Origin: Prochlorococcus sp. AG-449-P16
GTDB lineage: Bacteria > Cyanobacteriota > Cyanobacteriia > PCC-6307 > Cyanobiaceae
Assembly (NCBI GenBank): GCA_003212175.1
Contig: QCQN01000003.1
Span: forward strand, 1-64,000
Reading direction: 5' to 3'
DNA length: 64,000 bases
The position numbers and the translations under genes are program-made. Position 1 is the stretch's first letter, and every line of letters starts with the position of its first letter. Under the pieces are notes generated by a model, which worked only from the letters and a program-made list of their open reading frames with translations, had not been told where the DNA came from and made no database searches. Shown piece after piece: positions 37,244 through 45,729 of this stretch.

Positions 37244-37968
37244 TTGAAAAGGTTAAAAATGGATATAATCTTAAAATTTATAAAGACAAGTTAGAACTTT
37301 CATCAGCAGTTTTTAAGTTTATAGAAAGTCAAATTATTCATACATTAAAAAACAAAAATAGATTCAAATTTTGTGTAAGTGGAGGTTCAACCCCTAAATC
37401 TGTTTATCAGCTTTTATCTAAAAGTGATCTTCCATGGGATATGGTGGATGTCTTTTTAGGAGATGAAAGATGTGTTGATCCAAATTCAGAATTAAGTAAC
37501 TCTTTAATGTTGAAAAATTCTTTGTTAACTAATTTTGGATCTAAAGCTTATTTTTATGAAATTTTCAATGATTTAAACGCTGATGAAGAAGCTATAAAAA
37601 AACAATTTATTTCTAAATTATTTGAAAAATGCGGATCAAACCCTCCCTCCTTTGATTTAACTTTATTAGGTCTTGGAGACGACGGCCATACAGCTTCACT
37701 ATTTCCTTATCAAAAAAACAATAATGTAGATGATTTTGTGATTTTTAATGAAGGCAAAGGTTTAAAAAGAATTTCATTAACGCCAAAGGTCCTTTCAGCG
37801 TCATCAAAGATAGTATTTTTGGTTAGTGGAGCCAATAAAAGAATTGCCCTTGAAAGGTTATTAGATGAAAAAGAGCCACCAGATAGAACACCATCAAAAT
37901 TAATAAAATCTATTAATCAAATTTCAATATTTTGTGATCATGATTCAGCAAAAGATTTAGAAATTTAG
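37240..37968 (+). CDS. pgl: 6-phosphogluconolactonase
   Basis: Pgl hydrolyses 6-phosphogluconolactone, the step just before Gnd. The motifs F-C-V-S-G-G-S-T-P-K, F-L-G-D-E-R-C-V and G-L-G-D-D-G-H-T-A-S-L-F-P identify the family (DevB-type lactonase, unrelated to the exporter protein DevB). Starts at 37231 and 37240 are possible; the latter makes a standard ATGA overlap with the gnd stop and is chosen. The product is about 242 residues. Confidence 0.93.
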   Translation: MIEKVKNGYNLKIYKDKLELSSAVFKFIESQIIHTLKNKNRFKFCVSGGSTPKSVYQLLSKSDLPWDMVDVFLGDERCVDPNSELSNSLMLKNSLLTNFGSKAYFYEIFNDLNADEEAIKKQFISKLFEKCGSNPPSFDLTLLGLGDDGHTASLFPYQKNNNVDDFVIFNEGKGLKRISLTPKVLSASSKIVFLVSGANKRIALERLLDEKEPPDRTPSKLIKSINQISIFCDHDSAKDLEI

Positions 37969-37998
37969 TTAAAGTCTATTAATAATTCAAATTATTTA

Positions 37999-38547
37999 AT
38001 GAGCAAGAAAAAATTTTTATTCCAGAAAAAGGAGTTCGATGGTTGGAAAACATTAAATGATACTGTTATGGGCGGATCAAGTTCTGCTTTTTGTGAAATT
38101 TCAAATTCTGGTTTGATATTAAAGGGTAATATTGTGGAGAAAGCAGGAGGATTTGTTAGTTGTAGATCATCTATATATAAACCTTCTTTAAATGTATCTG
38201 ATTATTCATCCTTTGAATTAAATATTGATGGACAAGGAAGAACTTTTAAATTTGCTGTCGCTTGTGAAGATGATCTATTAGGACTAACCGAATTTATTCC
38301 GGGTGGACTTAGATGGATTAAATCATTTCCAACAAAAAAATTCGGGACAACAAATGTTCAAATTCCTTTTAGTGAGCTAAAACCTTCAGTAAGAGCTAAT
38401 AAAGTACGTTTTCCATTTAAATTCAAGCCATCTAAAATTAAAAGATTGCAACTACTACACTCTAAGTTTGGTGATGATGGATTACTTAATAATGAGTTTA
38501 AACAGGGTTCAATCAAAGTTTTAATTAAATCAATAAGTGTTATTTGA
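37999..38547 (+). CDS. CIA30-domain protein
   Basis: The 182-residue product is a CIA30 (NADH:ubiquinone oxidoreductase intermediate-associated 30) beta-sandwich: W-x-T-L-N-D-T-V-M-G-G-S-S-S-x-F near the start, then alternating beta-strands with G-G-F-V-S-C-R-S and F-E-L-N-I-D-G-Q-G-R. In mitochondria the domain helps assemble complex I; in cyanobacteria related proteins have been linked to thylakoid complexes, but the target here is unknown. It follows pgl and overlaps the next gene by 11 bases. Confidence 0.87.
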   Translation: MSKKKFLFQKKEFDGWKTLNDTVMGGSSSAFCEISNSGLILKGNIVEKAGGFVSCRSSIYKPSLNVSDYSSFELNIDGQGRTFKFAVACEDDLLGLTEFIPGGLRWIKSFPTKKFGTTNVQIPFSELKPSVRANKVRFPFKFKPSKIKRLQLLHSKFGDDGLLNNEFKQGSIKVLIKSISVI

Positions 38548-38923
38548 AAATCCACCTAAAAATATAGAGAGCTTAATCGCTAAGTCGGCAGATTTAACAA
38601 ATAAACCTTTTGTTCATTCTGTCGTAAAAATAAATGGTGAATACGAATTCGAAGAAGAAGATATTGATTTAACAGTTAATATCTTATGTCGAGATAAAGA
38701 AGGTAAAAGAATAGAAATTTATGATCTTGAATTAGAACTTTTTAAATCAAATAAAGAATTGGTTTTAGTAATCTCTAAGCTTAATTTTCCTGATGAACCA
38801 ATATTATGGTGTGGAGTTAAAACATTATGGATGGATAGCAATAATGGGAAAAAATGTAACTCACCGAAATACAGCGCTAGATTAGAAAATTTAGCAAATA
38901 GGATAAAAAGTTTTATTGATTAA
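38537..38923 (+). CDS. Conserved hypothetical protein (128 aa)
   Basis: This soluble protein of 128 residues has no recognised domain. It starts with GTG at 38537, overlapping the CIA30 gene by 11 bases in another frame. It mixes strands and helices and has a C-terminal W-C-G-V-K-T-L-W patch followed by a helix. Tight coupling to the CIA30 gene suggests a joint role. Its 3' end lies 21 bases from the stop of ilvD on the other strand. Confidence 0.65.
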   Translation: MLFENPPKNIESLIAKSADLTNKPFVHSVVKINGEYEFEEEDIDLTVNILCRDKEGKRIEIYDLELELFKSNKELVLVISKLNFPDEPILWCGVKTLWMDSNNGKKCNSPKYSARLENLANRIKSFID

Positions 38924-38944
38924 GAAAATAAACCTTGAGTTGAT

Positions 38945-40618
38945 TTATAAATCAGTAACAGCCCCTAAACTTGATGTGCTTACGATTCTGGAATATTTTG
39001 AAAGAATTCCTCTTTTGTATTTTTGTGTGGGTTTCACCCAATCTTTTTTTCTTTTTTCTAATTCTTCGTCAGATAAATCAACTTCAATTAGTTGTTTTAC
39101 AGCATCTACTGTAATTAAATCACCTTGTTTTATTAGAGCAATATTACCACCAACAGCAGCCTCTGGAGCTATGTGACCCACAACAAGACCATAGGTACCA
39201 CCACTAAATCTGCCATCGGTAATTAAAGCTACCTTCTCTCCAAGGCCTTGACCAACAATCGCAGATGTTGGAGCTAACATCTCTCTCATGCCAGGACCTC
39301 CTACAGGCCCTTCGTTTCTAATAACAACAACATCACCAGCTTTGATATCGTTATTTAATATCGATCTTAAACAATCCTCTTCACTTTCAAAAATCTTTGC
39401 TGGGCCTGTTAATACAGGATTTTTTACTCCGCTAATTTTGGCTACAGAACCTTCGCTCGCTAAGTTACCTTTTAATATCGCAAGATGTCCTTTTTTATAT
39501 AGAGGGTCATCTATGTCTCTTATGACATTTTGATTTGTTGGAGGCTTATCCGGAATATTCTGTAAGTATTCTGAGATGGTTTTGCCTTCAATGTTTTTGC
39601 AATCGCCATGAATTAATCCTGCATTCAAAAGTATTTTCATTACTTGTGGAATACCACCTGCCTTATGAAGATCCACTGTCACATATTTACCACTCGGTTT
39701 AAGGTCACAAATAACGGGTACTTTTTGCCTGATTCTCTCAAAATCATTAATGTTGATATCTATTCCTGCAGTATTTGCAATGGCTAAGATGTGCAATACC
39801 GCATTTGTTGATCCGCCGATTGCCATAATTACTGATATTGCATTTTCAAATGCTTTCTTAGTCATTAGGTCTAGAGGTCTTATGTCTTTTTCTATTGCAG
39901 AAACTAATATCTCAGCACTTTTATCTGCACTTAATTCTTTTTCAAGATCTTCAGCAGCCATAGTGGAACTGTGAGGAAGACTTAACCCTAATACTTCAAT
40001 AACCGCAGACATTGTATTAGCTGTAAACATTCCTCCGCAGCTACCAGCACCAGGAATACAATTTTTCTCAACTTGGATTAGCCTTTCTTCATTAATTTTG
40101 CCTGATGTTAATTGCCCAACAGCTTCAAATGCACTAACAACAGTAAGATCTTCTCCATGCAATTTCCCAGGCTTTATTGTCCCTCCATAAATAAAAATTG
40201 AGGGAATATTCATTCTTGCAATAGCAATCATGGCACCGGGCATATTTTTATCACATCCACCTATGGCAAGTACTCCATCCATACTTTGAGCATTGCATGC
40301 TGTTTCAATTGAATCAGCAATAACTTCTCTTGAAACTAGGGAATATTTCATGCCCTCTGTTCCCATAGAAATACCATCACTCACTGTGATCGTTCCGAAC
40401 ATCTGAGGCATACCACCGGATCTTTTTATTGATTCTTCAGCTTTTAGAGCTAACTTATTTAAACCCATATTGCATGGTGTTATGGTGCTGTATCCATTTG
40501 CAACTCCAATAATAGGTTTATTAAAATCTTCATCATTAAATCCAACAGCTCTTAACATCGATCTGTTAGGGGATCTTTGCACACCTTGGGTTATTGCAGA
40601 TGATCTGAGTTTATTCAT
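38945..40618 (-). CDS. ilvD: Dihydroxy-acid dehydratase
   Basis: IlvD makes the 2-keto acids of valine, isoleucine and leucine. Iron-sulfur and metal-site cysteines are seen in [15 protein letters not shown] and [14 protein letters not shown]; the C-terminal [15 protein letters not shown] is the family signature. 557 residues match the shorter (2Fe-2S-type) class. The small membrane gene upstream at 40642 may be co-transcribed. Confidence 0.97.
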   Translation of the reverse strand: MNKLRSSAITQGVQRSPNRSMLRAVGFNDEDFNKPIIGVANGYSTITPCNMGLNKLALKAEESIKRSGGMPQMFGTITVSDGISMGTEGMKYSLVSREVIADSIETACNAQSMDGVLAIGGCDKNMPGAMIAIARMNIPSIFIYGGTIKPGKLHGEDLTVVSAFEAVGQLTSGKINEERLIQVEKNCIPGAGSCGGMFTANTMSAVIEVLGLSLPHSSTMAAEDLEKELSADKSAEILVSAIEKDIRPLDLMTKKAFENAISVIMAIGGSTNAVLHILAIANTAGIDININDFERIRQKVPVICDLKPSGKYVTVDLHKAGGIPQVMKILLNAGLIHGDCKNIEGKTISEYLQNIPDKPPTNQNVIRDIDDPLYKKGHLAILKGNLASEGSVAKISGVKNPVLTGPAKIFESEEDCLRSILNNDIKAGDVVVIRNEGPVGGPGMREMLAPTSAIVGQGLGEKVALITDGRFSGGTYGLVVGHIAPEAAVGGNIALIKQGDLITVDAVKQLIEVDLSDEELEKRKKDWVKPTQKYKRGILSKYSRIVSTSSLGAVTDL

Positions 40619-40641
40619 ATTATTTGAGAACCTTTTTTATT

Positions 40642-40932
40642 TTATTGCCCCAACTCTTCAAGTTGCTTCCTTACATCAGCAATTGCAGAATTAAGTTGCT
40701 CAACTTTTTTCTCCAGATTCTCTCCTTCAACTTCATTTATATTTCCATTTGAATCAATCGCTTCAGAGCCGTCTTGTATTCTGGAGGAATACATCATTGC
40801 TTTTTGTTTTTTTTCCTCCTTTCTTTTGTCTGCTTCTGATATTAACCACCAGGCTAGACCTGCTGCTCCAATAAAAGCACCGCTTATTAATGATAAAAGA
40901 TTATTTGAAGACGAATCTCTGTATTCAGACAT
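40642..40932 (-). CDS. Small membrane-anchored coiled-coil protein (96 aa)
   Basis: One hydrophobic segment at about residues 12-30, rich in Gly and Ala and ending in W-W-L-I, is followed by a Lys/Glu-rich stretch and a C-terminal heptad-like helix with E-x-L-x-K-K-V-E-Q-L spacing. This is a single-span protein with a cytoplasmic coiled coil. No family is recognised, though the layout recalls scaffold or assembly factors. It lies 24 bases upstream of ilvD on the same strand. Confidence 0.6.
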   Translation of the reverse strand: MSEYRDSSSNNLLSLISGAFIGAAGLAWWLISEADKRKEEKKQKAMMYSSRIQDGSEAIDSNGNINEVEGENLEKKVEQLNSAIADVRKQLEELGQ

Positions 40933-40961
40933 TGGTAAAATATTTACTCCTATATTATATA

Positions 40962-41579
40962 TTAGTTCTTATCTTGAAATATAGTACTTAAACGCAATAA
41001 TGGATTCCCAATACCGGGTACTAATAATGGTGTTTTTTCGTCTTCCTCATCTATGCAAGAGGTGTAAATTACCTGATTAGGGAATAATTTTGCAATTTCA
41101 TTTAACCCTTTATTTGAGCAAATTGCAGTTATTAAAAGAATCCTATTTGAATCAACACCTAATTCCTTTAATTTAATTAAAGTTTCTAATGTTGCTGATT
41201 TTGTTGTTATTTGTTCTGAATAAAATATAACTCCTTCATTTGATTCAATAGTTTTAGGAAGTTGTCCCAATGAAAGGGTTGAATTAGGAATTACTTCTTT
41301 AGATCCAAACCAAAGAGATAACCCTTCGGGCAACATTGCGAGAACTTTTATAGGATAATCATTATTAATAAAGAATCCATCTGCGTCCCCATTATCAGTA
41401 TTTACTATTTCTTTTTTATATGGAAGCCAATTACGTAATGCTTCATATGTAAGCCATTTCCCTAATTGCTCATATCCTGTTGAGTACAAAATATTTGGAG
41501 TATTTTTTTCTCGCAATATTGAAAGCCAATGTTTTATTAATGGATGAGGAGGAACAATAACCTTTAGTGACATTGCCAT
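40962..41579 (-). CDS. Uracil phosphoribosyltransferase-like protein, PRPP loop degenerate
   Basis: The N-terminal half has the Upp pattern: V-I-V-P-P-H-P-L-I-K-H-W-L and L-G-K-W-L-T-Y-E-A-L-R. At residues 116-130, where true Upp enzymes have the acidic D-P-x-x-A-T-G-G-S loop that holds PRPP, this protein reads V-I-F-Y-S-E-Q-I-T-T-K-S-A-T. The C-terminal G-I-G-N-P-L-L-R-L partly matches the uracil-binding end. Genomes of this lineage usually label it upp, but the loss of the key loop makes salvage activity doubtful; a regulatory or altered role is possible. Confidence 0.75.
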   Translation of the reverse strand: MAMSLKVIVPPHPLIKHWLSILREKNTPNILYSTGYEQLGKWLTYEALRNWLPYKKEIVNTDNGDADGFFINNDYPIKVLAMLPEGLSLWFGSKEVIPNSTLSLGQLPKTIESNEGVIFYSEQITTKSATLETLIKLKELGVDSNRILLITAICSNKGLNEIAKLFPNQVIYTSCIDEEDEKTPLLVPGIGNPLLRLSTIFQDKN

Positions 41580-41642
41580 ATATTTTCCTTTAAGATACTC
41601 TTAGATATTTTAAATACTTAAGTTCTAAAATACAGTCTTATT

Positions 41643-42155
41643 ATGATTAAATCAATTGTTCCCCCCTCGCTAATGAATGCATTAATTACTTTGTTGTTCG
41701 TTGGGATTTTATTTTTTAATTCTGTAAATTCTGCATGGGCTAAAAGACCTCCTGAGATTAGAAACCAGCAAGACCTTAATTTAGAGCCAGATATGCATGG
41801 TCAAGATTTAAGCGGTAACGAATATGTTAAGTTTGATTTGAATGGGTTTAATTTCAGTGAAAGTAATTTAGAAGGCGCGGTGTTCAATAATAGTAAATTG
41901 CAAAATTCAAAGTTTAATGGAGCCAATTTAAGAGATGCACTAGCTTATGCAACAGATTTTACAGATGCAGATCTTTCGGATGTTAATTTTACAAATGCTT
42001 TATTAATGGAGAGTAATTTTGAAGGAGCAAAAATAGATGGTGCAGATTTTACTGATGCTGTTCTTAGTCGCACACAACAAAAACAATTATGTGCGATTGC
42101 TAATGGCACAAATAGTTCTACAGGAGAGAGTACTGAATATAGCTTAGGTTGTTAA
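41643..42155 (+). CDS. Pentapeptide-repeat protein with signal peptide
   Basis: A signal peptide of about 33 residues ends near N-S-A-W-A. The mature domain has about 12 tandem A(D/N)LxX repeats (for example S-N-F-E-G, A-D-F-T-D, A-N-L-R-D), which stack as a right-handed quadrilateral helix. Two cysteines near the C-terminus could close the end. Cyanobacterial thylakoid-lumen pentapeptide proteins of this size exist but mostly lack known functions. It diverges from the UPRT-like gene and precedes the metal GTPase gene by 9 bases. Confidence 0.88.
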   Translation: MIKSIVPPSLMNALITLLFVGILFFNSVNSAWAKRPPEIRNQQDLNLEPDMHGQDLSGNEYVKFDLNGFNFSESNLEGAVFNNSKLQNSKFNGANLRDALAYATDFTDADLSDVNFTNALLMESNFEGAKIDGADFTDAVLSRTQQKQLCAIANGTNSSTGESTEYSLGC

Positions 42156-42164
42156 TTATCAAAG

Positions 42165-43229
42165 ATGAAAAAAAAAATACCAGTCATAGTTGTTTCGGGA
42201 TTTCTTGGTTCAGGTAAAACAACTTTTATAAGATATCTATTAAAAGAGAGTAATAAAAAATTTGGTTTAATAATTAATGAATTTGGTGATGTTGGAATTG
42301 ACGGTGATTTGATTAAAAGTTGCGATAAATGCGATGAATCTGAAGACGACTGCGTAATCGAATTAAACAATGGATGTTTATGTTGTACTGTTCAAGATGA
42401 TTTTGTTCCATCAATAAAAGCTCTTCTAGAATTTAATCCTCCTTTAGAATCAATAATTATCGAAACGAGTGGCTTGGCACTACCAATTCCCTTAATTCAG
42501 GCACTTAACTGGCCTGAGATTAGATCTTCCATTTACCTTGATGTTGTTGTTGGTATTGTTAATGGAGAATCAATGCTTAATGGTTCACCAATTAATGATT
42601 TAAATAAAATAACAAAACAATATAATGAAACAGATAAAATTGATCACAACGCTACTATAGATGAACTTTTTGAGGAGCAACTAGAAGTTTCTGATATCGT
42701 TTTAGTCTCTAGGTCGGATATCTTAAATGATGATCAGTTTGACGTTGTAAAAAATAATATTCAAGGAAGTTTAAACTCATCTGTGCCAGTCCTCAAATCC
42801 AAGAATGGCAAAATTGATTTGAAATATCTATTTGATTTTAATTTTAAAAAAGAGACTTATAAAGAATTTTTAACTGAAAAACATGACCATAATCATGTTG
42901 AACTTGTATCAGATTCAATTAAATTAAATTATTTCCTTGAAAAAAATGACTTTGAAAAGGAGATGTCAAAAATCTTGGATGAATTAAACATTCTTCGAAT
43001 AAAAGGACGTATTTGGATACCAAACAAATCATTGCCTTTACAAATACAAATTGTTGGAAAGAAAATTAATACTTGGTTTGAAGAAGCTCCAGACAATTGT
43101 TGGCGACCAAATGATAATGCTGGGCTTGAATTAGTTATAATTTCCTTTGATGAAAAAACTATAAAAACTTTCAATAGAAAAATTAAAGAGAAATTTAAGA
43201 TTTTAAGTGAACCAAAAATAGCAATTTGA
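42165..43229 (+). CDS. COG0523 metal-chaperone GTPase (CobW/ZNG-like)
   Basis: A G3E GTPase with Walker A G-F-L-G-S-G-K-T-T at residues 12-20, the defining C-x-C-C motif (Cys71, 73, 74) in N-N-G-C-L-C-C-T, and E-T-S-G-L-A-L-P as switch region. A short His-rich stretch E-K-H-D-H-N-H lies between the GTPase and the C-terminal CobW domain. Members insert zinc, cobalt or other metals into targets; the CXCC and His patch favour zinc. It is commonly labelled cobW in this lineage, but cobalamin genes are not adjacent. Confidence 0.9.
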   Translation: MKKKIPVIVVSGFLGSGKTTFIRYLLKESNKKFGLIINEFGDVGIDGDLIKSCDKCDESEDDCVIELNNGCLCCTVQDDFVPSIKALLEFNPPLESIIIETSGLALPIPLIQALNWPEIRSSIYLDVVVGIVNGESMLNGSPINDLNKITKQYNETDKIDHNATIDELFEEQLEVSDIVLVSRSDILNDDQFDVVKNNIQGSLNSSVPVLKSKNGKIDLKYLFDFNFKKETYKEFLTEKHDHNHVELVSDSIKLNYFLEKNDFEKEMSKILDELNILRIKGRIWIPNKSLPLQIQIVGKKINTWFEEAPDNCWRPNDNAGLELVIISFDEKTIKTFNRKIKEKFKILSEPKIAI

Positions 43230-43276
43230 CATTATAGTTATCTGTCTGGATACTTATTAGTAGTAGAGAGCACTAA

Positions 43277-43441
43277 ATGGAAAATCCAAAAATTGCTTTA
43301 AAACAAATAATCTCTGACGAAGTTACATCAATTGATAAAATAAAATGTTCAAAATGTGGAGGGGCAGGAAATTTTAAAACACATGAAAATTCAAGAAGAA
43401 CTTGCTTAGTATGTTTTGGTAGAGGCTACATAAACATCTAG
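43277..43441 (+). CDS. Small DnaJ-type zinc-finger protein (54 aa)
   Basis: This 54-residue frame contains two CxxC pairs, Cys24/Cys27 in C-S-K-C-G-G-A-G and Cys43/Cys46 in C-L-V-C-F-G-R-G, the pattern of a DnaJ cysteine-rich zinc-binding unit (half of the DnaJ zinc domain). An N-terminal 20-residue helix precedes it. Such mini-proteins (for example BSD2-like) act as chaperone or redox partners in plastids and cyanobacteria, but the target is unknown. It lies between the metal GTPase and purS. Confidence 0.75.
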   Translation: MENPKIALKQIISDEVTSIDKIKCSKCGGAGNFKTHENSRRTCLVCFGRGYINI

Positions 43442-43538
43442 CAACTCAGAAAGCCTTAAGGTAAAAATATTTGTTTATTAATCAATAGTACTTTTTATTG
43501 AAATTTAAACTAATCTTCTAGTAGAAATTAATATTTAA

Positions 43539-43793
43539 TTGGACCAATTTGCTGTAAAAGTTTTTGTAAGACTAAGACCCTCAGTTTTAGATCCGGCAGG
43601 GGAAGCTACCAAATCTGCCTCTATAAAACTTGGAGCCGAGGGAATAAAATCATTACGTATAGGAAAAATGATTGAGGTAAAAATAGAAGGTAATGGTGAA
43701 AACGAAGTAAGAGAAAAAATTGATTTATTGTGTGATAGGTTATTCGCAAATACTGTTATTGAAGATTATGAGTATTCACTAGAAAAATTATAA
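43539..43793 (+). CDS. purS: Phosphoribosylformylglycinamidine synthase subunit PurS
   Basis: PurS is the small 84-residue subunit that couples PurQ to PurL. It has the typical [18 protein letters not shown] and [16 protein letters not shown] segments. The start is TTG at 43539; a few residues upstream no ATG is available. PurQ begins 1 base after its stop. Confidence 0.93.
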   Translation: MDQFAVKVFVRLRPSVLDPAGEATKSASIKLGAEGIKSLRIGKMIEVKIEGNGENEVREKIDLLCDRLFANTVIEDYEYSLEKL

Positions 43794-43794
43794 G

Positions 43795-44460
43795 ATGGAT
43801 AATTTTACTGTAGGAGTTGTTGTCTTCCCTGGTTCTAATTGTGATCGTGATGTTTCATGGGCATTGGAAGGTTGTTTAGATATAAGAACAAAATACTTGT
43901 GGCATGAGTCTTCAGATTTAAGTGATGTAGATGCAATAGTTTTACCTGGAGGATTTAGCTATGGTGATTATTTAAGATGCGGAGCAATTGCGAGATTCTC
44001 TCCATTAATAAATGCCTTGGATGAGTTTGTTAAAAGCGGGAAAAGAGTTTTAGGAATTTGTAATGGGTTTCAAATTTTGACAGAATCAGGATTTTTGCCT
44101 GGTGCTCTTGTTGCAAATAAAAATCTTAATTTTATCTGTGATGACGTTGAACTTGATATCGTTTCTTCAAAAGGAGGTTGGTTTAATAATGCAGATGAAA
44201 AACAAACTATTAAGTTGCCAATAGCGCATGGGGAAGGAAGATATCATTGTGATTCTGATACTTTAAAAAAACTTGTAGATAATGAATTGATCGCTTTAAG
44301 ATATAAAAATAATCCCAATGGATCCTCATTCGATATCGCAGGTATAACTAATGAAAAGGGAAATGTTCTAGGTTTAATGCCTCATCCAGAGCGAGCATGT
44401 GACAAGATAATTGGTGGGACTGATGGTCTCTTTACATTGAAATCATTAATATTGAAATAA
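43795..44460 (+). CDS. purQ: Phosphoribosylformylglycinamidine synthase subunit PurQ
   Basis: PurQ supplies ammonia from glutamine for FGAM synthesis. The class I amidotransferase triad is intact: Cys in V-L-G-I-C-N-G-F-Q, and the His and Glu in [16 protein letters not shown] is also conserved. The 221 residues fit the small PurQ form that needs PurS. A terminator follows directly. Confidence 0.97.
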   Translation: MDNFTVGVVVFPGSNCDRDVSWALEGCLDIRTKYLWHESSDLSDVDAIVLPGGFSYGDYLRCGAIARFSPLINALDEFVKSGKRVLGICNGFQILTESGFLPGALVANKNLNFICDDVELDIVSSKGGWFNNADEKQTIKLPIAHGEGRYHCDSDTLKKLVDNELIALRYKNNPNGSSFDIAGITNEKGNVLGLMPHPERACDKIIGGTDGLFTLKSLILK

Positions 44461-44494
44461 AAAAAGACCCCCAATTGTGGAGGTCGTTTTTTTA
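44460..44494. terminator. Bidirectional intrinsic terminator between purQ and fbaA
   Basis: The hairpin runs from G44466 to C44485: GACC pairs with GGTC, then one C-A mismatch, then CCA with TGG, closing an ATTG loop. It is followed by seven T on the plus strand and preceded by a run of A (T on the minus strand), so it can stop both purQ and fbaA transcripts. It is the only GC-rich, T-tailed hairpin I could see in the window. Confidence 0.85.
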
Positions 44495-44507
44495 ATTAAG
44501 AAAGAAA

Positions 44508-45581
44508 TTAAATAGTAGCTTTTACTTTTGGATCTAAATTGCCTTTTGCGTAAAGATCAGCAAAATAATTAGTGCTATTTTGTTTGATCTTACTTGCTTG
44601 ACCTTCGCACCAGAACTGCTTGTATCTATCAAGACAAACTTGCTTCATATATTTTCTAGCAGGCTTATTGAAATGTCTTGGGTCAAAGTTTGCTTTATCA
44701 GCAAATGCTGCCTCTCTAACCGCGGCAGTGAAAGCAAGTCTGTTATCGGTATCGATGTTGACTTTCCTAACTCCATTTCTTATTCCCTCTTGAATCTCTT
44801 CAACAGGAACGCCATATGTTTGAGGAATTTCACCACCATATTTATTAATGATATCCAACCATTCTTGAGGAACTGAACTAGATCCATGCATTACAAGATG
44901 GGTATTTGGAAGCGCTTTATGAATTTCAGCAATTCTGCTTATTGCAAGAACTTCTCCTGTAGGTTTCCTTGTGAATTTATAAGCACCATGACTTGTACCT
45001 ATAGCAATAGCTAATGCATCAACTTTTGTTTTAGCAACAAAATCTGCAGCTTCTTCTGGATCAGTCAAAAGCATGTCAGTAGAAAGTTCACCTTCAAATC
45101 CATGACCATCTTCTGCTTCACCTTTTCCTGTTTCTAATGAACCTAAGCAACCTAATTCACCTTCAACACTAACTCCAACTGAATGAGCAAAATCTACAAC
45201 TTTTTTAGTAACTGCAACATTATATTCGTAACTAGCGGGTGTTTTTGCATCTGCCTCTAGAGAACCATCCATCATTACTGATGTGAAACCATTTATTGCT
45301 GCTGAATAGCATGTTGATGGTTCATTACCATGGTCTTGGTGCATTACCACTGGAATATTAGGATATGTTTCTGTAGCGGCAAGGATTAGATGACGTAAGA
45401 AAATTTCTCCTGCATAATTTCTTGCCCCTCTTGAAGCTTGGAGGATAACTGGACTATCAGTTTCATATGCTGCTTCCATGATTGCTTGAACTTGCTCAAG
45501 ATTATTAACATTGAAAGCTGGAATACCGTAACCATTCTCAGCAGCGTGATCTAAAAGTAGTCTTAGTGGAACGAGGGCCAT
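44508..45581 (-). CDS. fbaA: Class II fructose-bisphosphate aldolase
   Basis: The zinc enzyme of the Calvin cycle and gluconeogenesis. Metal ligands are visible in M-H-Q-D-H-G at residues 80-85, the Glu/His in G-E-L-G-C-L-G and G-T-S-H-G-A-Y-K, and V-M-H-G-S-S-S-V-P. Its 357 residues match the cyanobacterial class IIB group, which also acts on sedoheptulose bisphosphate. It lies directly downstream of the class I aldolase gene on the same strand and ends at the bidirectional terminator. Confidence 0.97.
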   Translation of the reverse strand: MALVPLRLLLDHAAENGYGIPAFNVNNLEQVQAIMEAAYETDSPVILQASRGARNYAGEIFLRHLILAATETYPNIPVVMHQDHGNEPSTCYSAAINGFTSVMMDGSLEADAKTPASYEYNVAVTKKVVDFAHSVGVSVEGELGCLGSLETGKGEAEDGHGFEGELSTDMLLTDPEEAADFVAKTKVDALAIAIGTSHGAYKFTRKPTGEVLAISRIAEIHKALPNTHLVMHGSSSVPQEWLDIINKYGGEIPQTYGVPVEEIQEGIRNGVRKVNIDTDNRLAFTAAVREAAFADKANFDPRHFNKPARKYMKQVCLDRYKQFWCEGQASKIKQNSTNYFADLYAKGNLDPKVKATI

Positions 45582-45729
45582 AATTAAAATAAGTTAGATG
45601 CTATACAAAGCACTTGTTTCCGCGAGTTTAGTACAAAGAGGTATCAAATGTCACGTCATTAGATATACAAAATACTAAATTTGAGAAACTAATTTTATGA
45701 CCCAGAGTATATTTTTAAGGGTTTTTTAG

